In this document: piece by piece, positions 26,414 to 32,826 of the stretch
Layout of the letters: every line of letters begins with the position of its first letter
How positions within the stretch are numbered: the first letter of the stretch is position 1
Assembly (NCBI GenBank): GCA_964494475.1
Contig: CAZBRS010000007.1
Span: 1 to 64,000 of the forward strand
Reading direction: 5' to 3'
DNA length: 64,000 bases
Source of the DNA: CAZBRS01 sp964494475
GTDB lineage: Bacteria; Myxococcota_A; UBA9042; CAZBRS01
The notes under the pieces: model-generated
Databases searched by the model: none
What the model was told of the DNA's origin: nothing
The model's input: the letters and a program-made list of their open reading frames with translations, nothing else
Position numbers and translations under genes: made by a program

Positions 26414-28362
26414 TGAACGAGCGCAAGCGCAAGATCGGGCTGGGGCTGATCGTCGGCTCCCTCGGCATCGTCTACGGCGACATCGGCACGTCGCCCCTCT
26501 ACGCGATGTCCGAGGCCTTCTTCGGCCACTACCCGCTCGCGGGCTCGCGCGAAAACGTGCTCGGCGTCCTCTCCCTCGTGTTCTGGTCGCTCTTCCTGGT
26601 GGTCACGCTCAAGTACGTGATGCTCGTGCTGCGCGCCGACAACCAGGGCGAGGGCGGCATCTTCGCGCTGCTCGGCCTCTTCCTCAAGAAGGAGCGCGCC
26701 CACAAGCCCGGCACGCCCGGAGCCCTGCCCACCTGGGTGCGCCCGGCTCTCGTGGCGGCCATCCTGGTAGGCGCCGCGCTGCTGCACGGCGAGAGCGTCA
26801 TCACGCCCGCCATCTCGGTGCTGTCGGCCGTCGAGGGGCTGAAGCTCATCGCCCCGGCGGCCGAGCGCATCCAAATCCCGGTGACGATCGTCATCCTCGT
26901 GCTGCTCTTCGCCGTGCAACGCAAAGGCACGCACCGCATCGGCGCCGTCTTCGGGCCGTTCATGGCCGTGTGGTTCCTGACCATCGCCGCGCTCGGGGTC
27001 GCCCAGATCGTCCAGCACCCCGCGGTGCTCGAGGCCCTCAGCCCGCACCACGCGGTGGCGCTGGCGCGCACGCACGGCTGGCAGGTGGTGCTGGTGCTCG
27101 GCGCCGTCGTGCTCTGCATCACGGGCGTCGAGGCGCTCTACGCCGACCTGGGTCACTTCAACCGCGGCGCCATCTCGCGCTCGTGGCTCTTCCTCGTGTT
27201 CCCGGCGCTGCTGCTCAACTACCTGGGCCAGGGCGCGTACATGCTCTCGGGCAGGCCCGTACCCGGCAACCACCTGTTCTACGCGCTCGTGCCGCAGCCC
27301 CTGCTCATCCCCATGGTGCTGCTGGCCACCGGCGCCACCATCATCGCCAGCCAGGCCCTCATCTCGGGCATCTTCTCGCTGAACCAGCAGGCCACCGCCC
27401 TCGGCCTCTTTCCGCGCCTCAAGATCGTGCACACCAACCCCGACGTGCCCGGCCAGATCTACGTGCCCTTCGTGAACGCCCTGCTGCTCGGGGGCTGCGT
27501 CTGGCTGGTGCTGTCCTTCCGCAGCAGCGGCGCCCTGGCGGCCGCCTACGGCATCGCCGTCACCGGCACCATGACCATCACCACGCTCTCGTTCACGCTG
27601 GTCGCCATCACCGTCTTCGGCTGGCCCAAGCGCTACGTGCTGCCCGTCATGGCCGTGATCCTGGGGGTCGACCTGGCCTTCTTCGGGGCGAACCTGCTGA
27701 AGTTCTCGTCCGGCGGCTACGTGCCGGTGCTGATCGGCTTCCTGGTGTTCGTGGTCATGGACACCTGGCGCTGGGGGCGCGCCTGGATCGGCCGGGCCTA
27801 CGGCGAGCGCCTGCACGACGTGCACATGACCCTCGAGACCATCGTCGAGCAGAAGCCGCGCTACCTCGACGCCCACGCCTCGGTCTCGCTGGTGGTCATG
27901 GCGTCGCGGCCCCTCACCGACCTCAAGGACACCGTGCCCCCGGTCCTCTCCATCCACTACCGCAACTGGAAGCGCCTGCCCAAGCACCTCATCTTCCTGT
28001 CCATCCAGCAACTGGGCCAGCCCTGGGTCGACGAAGACGCTCGCTACCAGGCCAAGGTGTTCACCGCCGACGAACACGGCACGGTGGTGGCCGTGCAGGC
28101 CTTCTACGGCTACATGGAGCAGCCCAACGTGCGCGAGGCGCTGCTGCACCTGAAGCAGAGCAGAATCGTCAAGATTCCCCAGGACCCCGCGCGCTGGCTC
28201 ATCCTGCTGGGCGCCGAGCGCTTCGTCAGCCACGGCAAGAACCTGCCCGAGCGCCTGCGCCTCGGGCTCTTCAGCCGCCTGAACCGCCTCGCGAAGCCCG
28301 TCACCGACTACTTCGGCCTCGAGCGCGACTCGGCCGTCACGGTCGAGACCATCAACGTGTGA
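26413..28362 (+). CDS. kup: Kup-family potassium transporter (first copy)
   Basis: 649 aa. A KUP/HAK/KT family proton-coupled K+ importer of the inner membrane, with about 12 spans to residue 450 and a cytosolic C-terminal domain. Landmarks: GIVYGDIGTSPLYAMSEAFFG near the N-terminus, NQGEGGIFALLGL, ITGVEALYADLGHFNRG, ATIIASQALISG.FSL.QQA, and the C-terminal PRYLDAHASVSLVVMASRPL. Length is at the family norm. It overlaps the upstream membrane protein gene and is followed by a promoter and riboswitch that serve a second, very similar copy. No regulatory RNA precedes this copy. Confidence 0.97.
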   Translation: MNERKRKIGLGLIVGSLGIVYGDIGTSPLYAMSEAFFGHYPLAGSRENVLGVLSLVFWSLFLVVTLKYVMLVLRADNQGEGGIFALLGLFLKKERAHKPGTPGALPTWVRPALVAAILVGAALLHGESVITPAISVLSAVEGLKLIAPAAERIQIPVTIVILVLLFAVQRKGTHRIGAVFGPFMAVWFLTIAALGVAQIVQHPAVLEALSPHHAVALARTHGWQVVLVLGAVVLCITGVEALYADLGHFNRGAISRSWLFLVFPALLLNYLGQGAYMLSGRPVPGNHLFYALVPQPLLIPMVLLATGATIIASQALISGIFSLNQQATALGLFPRLKIVHTNPDVPGQIYVPFVNALLLGGCVWLVLSFRSSGALAAAYGIAVTGTMTITTLSFTLVAITVFGWPKRYVLPVMAVILGVDLAFFGANLLKFSSGGYVPVLIGFLVFVVMDTWRWGRAWIGRAYGERLHDVHMTLETIVEQKPRYLDAHASVSLVVMASRPLTDLKDTVPPVLSIHYRNWKRLPKHLIFLSIQQLGQPWVDEDARYQAKVFTADEHGTVVAVQAFYGYMEQPNVREALLHLKQSRIVKIPQDPARWLILLGAERFVSHGKNLPERLRLGLFSRLNRLAKPVTDYFGLERDSAVTVETINV

Positions 28363-28391
28363 TTGACACCCTCGAACGTCGGGCGTAGCGT
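28363..28391 (+). promoter_or_regulatory. sigma70-type promoter of second kup
   Basis: TTGACA at 28363-28368, immediately after the first kup stop, then a 17-base spacer and TAGCGT at 28386-28391. A start site near 28398 would fall at the beginning of the riboswitch, which supports the call. Confidence 0.7.
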
Positions 28392-28397
28392 CCGCCC

Positions 28398-28531
28398 CCG
28401 ATCGCCGAGTGCCGCGAGGAACGGCAGCGGGGGACCCATCGGAGAGGCCGTGGCCTCTCCCGGGGCGTATCGCGCGCCAACGCGCGTAGGGCACCTTTCA
28501 GCCCGAGCCCGACAGCTAACCCCGCAGGCGT
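28398..28531 (+). promoter_or_regulatory. c-di-AMP riboswitch (ydaO/yuaA class)
   Basis: The leader of the second kup carries the conserved blocks of this class in the right order. A TGCCG/CGGCA hairpin at 28410-28426 is followed by CGGGGGACCCA at about 28428-28438. A GC-rich peripheral stem follows (GGAGAGGCC/GGCCTCTCC, 28441-28460), then a second hairpin at about 28471-28486 (CGCGCG/CGCGCG). Last comes the highly conserved 3' half: CAGCCCGAGCCCGACAGC, CTAACCCCGCAGGCG (28499-28530). The Shine-Dalgarno AAGGGAG lies right after it. Such riboswitches normally lower expression of K+ importers when c-di-AMP is high. The expression platform is not resolved. Confidence 0.93.
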
Positions 28532-28546
28532 TGAAGGGAGCTCCCC

Positions 28547-30496
28547 ATGACCGCGCGCCCGCGCAAGGTCGGCTGGGGCCTCATCGTCGGGGCCCTGGGC
28601 ATCGTCTACGGCGACATCGGCACGTCCCCCCTGTACGCGATCTCCGAGGCGTTCTTCGGCCACTACGAGTTGGCGCGCACGCCCGAGAACGTGCTCGGCG
28701 TGATGTCGCTCGTGTTCTGGTCGCTCACGCTGGTGGTCACGTTCAAGTACGTGCTGCTCATCCTCCGGGCCGACAACAACGGCGAGGGCGGCATCTTCGC
28801 CCTGCTCGGCCTGCTCCTCAAGAAGGAGCGCGGCCAGGGAGGCCCGGCCCAGCCCGCCACGCCGAGTTGGACGCGCGCGGCGCTGGTGTCGTCCATCGTG
28901 ATCGGGGCGGCCCTGCTCTATGGCGACGGCATCATCACGCCCGCCATCTCGGTGCTCTCGGCGGTCGAGGGCCTGTCCATCGTGACGCCCGCGGCCGAGG
29001 CCTTCCAGGTGCCCCTCACGCTCGTCATCCTGGTCGGGCTCTTCGCCGTCCAGCGGAGCGGCACGAACCGCATCGGCTGGATCTTCGGCCCCTTCGTCGC
29101 CGTGTGGCTCACGGCCATCGCCGCGCTCGGCGTCGCGCAGATCGTGCAGCACCCCGGCGTGCTGGCGGGGCTCAGCCCCCACCACGCGATCGCGCTGGCC
29201 CGCGCCCACGGCTGGAGCGTGCTCTTCGTGCTCGGCGCCGTCGTGCTGTGCGTCACCGGGGTCGAGGCGCTGTACGCCGACCTCGGCCACTTCGGGCGCG
29301 GCGCCATCCGGCGCTCGTGGACCTTCTTCGTCTTCCCCTGCCTGCTCGCCAACTACCTGGGCCAGGGGGCCTTCCTGCTGTCGGGCGCGCCCGTGCCCCG
29401 CGACCACCTCTTCTACGCGCTGGTGCCGGCGCCGCTGCTGATCCCCATGGTCGTGCTGGCCACCGGCGCCACCATCATCGCCAGCCAGGCGCTGATCTCG
29501 GGGGTGTTCTCGCTCACGCAGCAGGCCATCGCGCTGGGGCTCTTCCCGCGCCTGAAGATCGTGCACACCAACCCCGACGTGCGCGGCCAGATCTACGTGC
29601 CCTTCGTGAACGCCATGCTGCTGATCGGCTGCCTGTGGCTGGTGGTGTCGTTCAAGACCAGCGGCGCCCTGGCCGCGGCCTACGGCATCGCCGTCACCGG
29701 CACCATGAGCATCACGACCATCGCCTTCGCGCTGGTGGCGCGCTCGGTCTTCGGCTGGCGCCTGCGCACGCTGCTGCCCCTCGTGGCCCTGATCCTGGCC
29801 GTCGACCTCGCGTACTTCGGCGCGAACCTCCTGAAGTTCGCGGCCGGCGGCTACGTGCCCGTCCTCATCGCCCTCGCCATCTTCCTGGTCATGGACACCT
29901 GGCGCTGGGGGCGCGCCTGGGTCGGCCGGGCCTACCGCGAGCACCTGAAGGACGTGCACATGACGCTCGCGACGCTGGTGGAGCACAAGCCGCGCTACCT
30001 CGACGGCCACGGCTCGGTGTCGCTGGTGGTCATGGCCTCGCGCCCCATGACCGAGCTCTCCGACACCGTGCCGCCCGTGCTCGCCATCCACTACCGCAAC
30101 TGGAAGCGTCTGCCCAAGCACATCATCTTCCTGTCGATCCAGCAGCTCGGACAGCCCTTCGTCCAGCCCGACGCGCGCTACCAGGCCAAGGTGTTCACGG
30201 CCGACGAGCACGGCACGGTGGTGGCCGTGCAGGCCTGCTACGGCTACATGGAGCAGCCCAACGTGCGCGAGGCGCTGCTCGACCTGAAGAAGAGCAAGCT
30301 CGTGAAGATCCCCCAGGACCCTGCCCGCTGGCTCATCCTGCTGGGCGCCGAGCGCTTCGTGAGCCACGGCAAGAACCGCCGCGAGCGCCTGCGCCTGGGC
30401 CTCTTCAGCCGCCTCAATCGCCTCGCGAAGCCCGTCACCGACTACTTCGGCCTCGAGCACGACTCGGCGGTGGCCGTCGAGATGGTCAACGTGTAG
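28547..30496 (+). CDS. kup: Kup-family potassium transporter (second copy, riboswitch-controlled)
   Basis: 649 aa, the same length as the upstream copy and alike in most positions by eye, including GIVYGDIGTSPLYAISEAFFG, NNGEGGIFALLGL, VTGVEALYADLGHFGRG and the C-terminal LDGHGSVSLVVMASRP. It imports K+ with protons. The two genes look like a tandem duplication that has since acquired separate control: this copy has its own promoter and a c-di-AMP riboswitch leader. The loop after the third span differs (GQGGPAQPATPSWTR here versus HKPGTPGALPTWVR). No gene follows on this strand; the TumA gene converges on it. Confidence 0.97.
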   Translation: MTARPRKVGWGLIVGALGIVYGDIGTSPLYAISEAFFGHYELARTPENVLGVMSLVFWSLTLVVTFKYVLLILRADNNGEGGIFALLGLLLKKERGQGGPAQPATPSWTRAALVSSIVIGAALLYGDGIITPAISVLSAVEGLSIVTPAAEAFQVPLTLVILVGLFAVQRSGTNRIGWIFGPFVAVWLTAIAALGVAQIVQHPGVLAGLSPHHAIALARAHGWSVLFVLGAVVLCVTGVEALYADLGHFGRGAIRRSWTFFVFPCLLANYLGQGAFLLSGAPVPRDHLFYALVPAPLLIPMVVLATGATIIASQALISGVFSLTQQAIALGLFPRLKIVHTNPDVRGQIYVPFVNAMLLIGCLWLVVSFKTSGALAAAYGIAVTGTMSITTIAFALVARSVFGWRLRTLLPLVALILAVDLAYFGANLLKFAAGGYVPVLIALAIFLVMDTWRWGRAWVGRAYREHLKDVHMTLATLVEHKPRYLDGHGSVSLVVMASRPMTELSDTVPPVLAIHYRNWKRLPKHIIFLSIQQLGQPFVQPDARYQAKVFTADEHGTVVAVQACYGYMEQPNVREALLDLKKSKLVKIPQDPARWLILLGAERFVSHGKNRRERLRLGLFSRLNRLAKPVTDYFGLEHDSAVAVEMVNV

Positions 30497-30524
30497 GGTG
30501 GACAGTGCAGCGGCCACGTCAGCG

Positions 30525-30556
30525 GGGCTGAACGGTTACCAGGGCTGAACGGTTAC
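30525..30556. repeat. tandem direct repeat, 15-bp unit
   Basis: GGGCTGAACGGTTAC occurs at 30525-30539 and again at 30542-30556 (17-bp period), in the 85-bp gap between the convergent ends of kup and tumA. A short inverted repeat GGAAC/GTTCC (30568-30572/30576-30580) follows. Confidence 0.7.
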
Positions 30557-30581
30557 GGGACAGTTCGGGAACGCCGTTCCG

Positions 30582-30926
30582 TCAGGCCGCCTTGAGCACG
30601 AAGTCGACATGCACGGCGTCGAAGGGGAACACGATCCTGTCGTCGACGGTCTTCTGGAGCAGCCCCACATCGAGCAGGGCGTGCACGTCGCCGTGCACCG
30701 ACTTCACGTCGCGCCCCACGCGCCGCGCCGCTTCGCGCAACGACAGCGGCCCGGCCCCCGCCATGGTGCGGAGCAGGTCCCAGCGGCGGCCGGAGAGCAG
30801 CCGGAACAGCAACTGCGGCGTCGCGAACGAGAAACGCGGCTCCGAAGCGTGGCCGGACTCCATGGACGCGGCCACGTCGGCCAGTGTCTCCTCGAGGGAC
30901 CGAACGTCAAGCGTCACCATGGTCAT
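30582..30926 (-). CDS. tumA: TumA-like HTH antitoxin
   Basis: 114 aa from the ATG at 30926, which has a very strong GAGGAGGTGGG site. The C-terminal half is a winged-helix HTH (LRTMAGAGPLSLREAARRVGRDVKSVHGDVHALLDVGLLQK), the type found in antitoxins paired with TumE toxins and in HVO_A0114-like regulators. The N-terminal part (LDVRSLEETLADVAASME) probably contacts the toxin. Its start lies inside the end of tumE (20-bp overlap), so translation is coupled. It likely neutralises TumE and represses the operon through the palindrome at the tumE start. Confidence 0.82.
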   Translation of the reverse strand: MTMVTLDVRSLEETLADVAASMESGHASEPRFSFATPQLLFRLLSGRRWDLLRTMAGAGPLSLREAARRVGRDVKSVHGDVHALLDVGLLQKTVDDRIVFPFDAVHVDFVLKAA

Positions 30927-31203
30927 GTACCCACCTCCTCGCGTCGGCCAGAAAATCGGCCACCAACTCCCGCGGGCCCACGAACTCGTAGACCTCCTCC
31001 AACGCACCAACGTGCCGGTGATCGCCCTTGCCGGCCTCGTTGTCGTACCGCAGGACGCACTCGCCCCGAGCGACCAGCGCCAGCCGGTACTTGAACAAGT
31101 GCGCGCTGCCCGGTACGGGCCGTGGCACCTGCCATACGACGATGTCGGCGAAGGTCTTGTCTCCCAGCGCGACCCGTCGGCGAACCAACTCGCGGGCGTC
31201 CAT
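30907..31203 (-). CDS. tumE: TumE-like toxin
   Basis: 98 aa. The sequence YRLALVARGECVLRYDNEAGKGDHRHVGALEEVYEF matches the TumE/DUF6516 family, whose conserved core has an RYDN..GKGDHRH motif with likely catalytic His/Asp/Arg residues. Family members are toxins of type II systems. The toxin-first order and overlap with the antitoxin are usual for this pair. ATG 31203 is chosen: the promoter -10 lies 7 bases before it, so the message is probably leaderless and no ribosome site is present. An ATG 36 bases upstream would lie within the promoter. Confidence 0.85.
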   Translation of the reverse strand: MDARELVRRRVALGDKTFADIVVWQVPRPVPGSAHLFKYRLALVARGECVLRYDNEAGKGDHRHVGALEEVYEFVGPRELVADFLADARRWVHDHGDA

Positions 31204-31239
31204 GTTGGTCAAATTACCAACACCCACGGCGGGTGTCAA
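31204..31239 (-). promoter_or_regulatory. tumE promoter with overlapping operator palindrome
   Basis: On the minus strand TTGACA (31239-31234), a 17-base spacer and TAATTT (31216-31211) form a sigma70-type promoter ending 7 bases before the ATG. The palindrome GTTGGT-N6-ACCAAC (31204-31221) covers the -10 box and abuts the start codon. It is a natural site for antitoxin or complex autorepression. Confidence 0.7.
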
Positions 31240-31447
31240 TGGGCGGGCGTGGAAGACACGGTTGAGTCAGGACGGCGCGCTGGGACTCGACGCGCCCGAA
31301 CCGGTCCGGACCCGCGACGTTGACACGACCCCGGCCTCCGGCGATGCTCGGCGCCAAGGAAAGAATGGCCCTCGAGTTTGCCATGCACGCCCCCCCTGCC
31401 ACGCTACGCGAGCCGCCGGGGCGCCCTAACGCGAGGCGCGGTCGCCC

Positions 31448-32773
31448 TCACTCGATCCCGTTCCGCTCCCGCCACTCGCCGATGGCCTCCGGCAACCGGT
31501 GCAGCGGGAGCCACCTCACCCTCGTCTTCCCGAGCGCCTCCTCTGCTTCCAGGGCGTCGTTCAGCACCCACAACTCGCCTGGAGCGTAGGCCTCGACGAA
31601 GCTGCGGCACCCGCGGGTCACGCTCTTCCTGGGCATGGGCCCGGCCTTCACTTCGATGGCCAGGCGCGCCTGGGGCGCGTCGAGCACGAAGTCGACCTCG
31701 GCTCCAGAGAGCGACCTCCAATAGCGGATGGGGAGCGTCCAAGGCAAGCTCTTGGCCAACTCCCCGAACACCCAGTTCTCGACCAGGGCGCCGCGATCGG
31801 CGGCGGCCTCTGGATCGTGGCGCAGGCGGCCGAGGGTGGCGTTGCGCAGGCCGTTGTCGATGAAGAATACCTTGCGAGCACCGGTCACCTCTCTCCGGCC
31901 GCCTTCAGCAAACGGAGAGAGAAGCTCGATGATGTGAGCTTGTTCGAGAAGGTCGAGGTACTTGGCGATCGTGCCAGCGGTCACGCCGCAGAGCGCGGCG
32001 TACTCCGCTTGGTTCACGAGGTTCCCGACCTGGCCTGCGGCCAGCGTCAGCAACTTCTGATAGGCGTCGGGCCGCTCGATGGCGAAGCGATCCGAGGCAT
32101 CGCGCAGCACGACCGCCTGGAGCAGGTCGGTGAGCACGGCCTCGGGCGACCCCGACAGCCACGCTTCAGGGTAGGAGCCCACGCGAAGCGCCCGGGCAAT
32201 CGCCTCGCGCCGACTGGCTTCCAGATGCGCCGGTCCCGATGCGGAGCCTGACGCGACCACCTCGGCCAGCGAGAAGGGCAGCAGCACGTGGCGGGTGGCG
32301 CGCCCCGCCAGCGACTCACGCACCCGATCGTCGAGGTGGAACGACGAACTGCCCGTGACCACGACGGGGAACGGGGGCTTCAGATCGACGACACCCTTCA
32401 CGAACAAGCCCGCGTGCTCCAACCGTTGGGCTTCTTCGAGGAAGAGCGCATCCGGGGCCAGGCCCGCGCGCTCGACCTCGGCCAGGAATCCGGACGGCGA
32501 CGCACACCAGGCGCGCAGCACCGACTCTTCGAGGTTCAGGTACAACGGCCTGCTGCGTTCCCGTAGAGCGCTCCAGGCCAGAGACGACTTACCGGCCTGG
32601 CGCGGACCGACGACCAGGTGCGCGCGACCGGGAGCGAGCAGTCCTTGCGCGTCGACCTGTCGACGCCGACGCCATCCCGAGGGTTCCCGCGAGACCGAGG
32701 TGCTCCCGACGGGCGATCCGCCGAAGAGCCAGGGGTTCGACTCGCGAAGGCGATCCAGGAGTAACGGGTCCAT
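31448..32773 (-). CDS. AAA ATPase with DUF4143 domain
   Basis: 441 aa. The N-terminal AAA_14 domain has Walker A GPRQAGKSS (about residues 56-64), Walker B-like DALFLEEAQ, and a sensor region VVVTGSSSFHL. The middle contains a small winged-helix-like region (GVTAGTIAKYLDLLEQAHIIELL). The C-terminal DUF4143 has FFIDNGLRNATLG, LVENWVFGELAKS, YWRSLSGAEVDFVLD and IEVKAG, a restriction-endonuclease-like fold. Such proteins are common and strain-variable; their role is unclear, with links to DNA transactions or stress suggested. It follows the GH2 gene by 50 bp, and those 50 bp hold paired inverted blocks. Confidence 0.9.
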   Translation of the reverse strand: MDPLLLDRLRESNPWLFGGSPVGSTSVSREPSGWRRRRQVDAQGLLAPGRAHLVVGPRQAGKSSLAWSALRERSRPLYLNLEESVLRAWCASPSGFLAEVERAGLAPDALFLEEAQRLEHAGLFVKGVVDLKPPFPVVVTGSSSFHLDDRVRESLAGRATRHVLLPFSLAEVVASGSASGPAHLEASRREAIARALRVGSYPEAWLSGSPEAVLTDLLQAVVLRDASDRFAIERPDAYQKLLTLAAGQVGNLVNQAEYAALCGVTAGTIAKYLDLLEQAHIIELLSPFAEGGRREVTGARKVFFIDNGLRNATLGRLRHDPEAAADRGALVENWVFGELAKSLPWTLPIRYWRSLSGAEVDFVLDAPQARLAIEVKAGPMPRKSVTRGCRSFVEAYAPGELWVLNDALEAEEALGKTRVRWLPLHRLPEAIGEWRERNGIE

Positions 32774-32774
32774 G

Positions 32775-32826
32775 ATTCTGCACTAACCCGGTCAATCTCA
32801 ACGCGGCCTGCAGAATAACCGGGTTA
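32775..32826 (-). repeat. interlocked inverted repeats before the AAA/DUF4143 gene
   Basis: On the minus strand the order is TAACCCGGT (32826-32818), ATTCTGCA (32816-32809), ACCGGGTTA (32792-32784), TGCAGAAT (32782-32775), then T-C-ATG after one base. Block 1 pairs perfectly with block 3 (9 bp) and block 2 with block 4 (8 bp), an ABA'B' order as in a pseudoknot. The GH2 stop codon TAA lies in the first block. Confidence 0.7.

Noticed and set aside
30907..30926. Frameshift joining the two overlapping genes tumE and tumA into one
   Set aside because: Each has a full domain, the antitoxin has its own strong ribosome site, and 20-bp overlaps are normal for such pairs.
32731..32752. GGGGTTCGACTCGCG as a tRNA T-arm
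   Set aside because: It lies within the AAA/DUF4143 reading frame and no acceptor, D or anticodon arms surround it.
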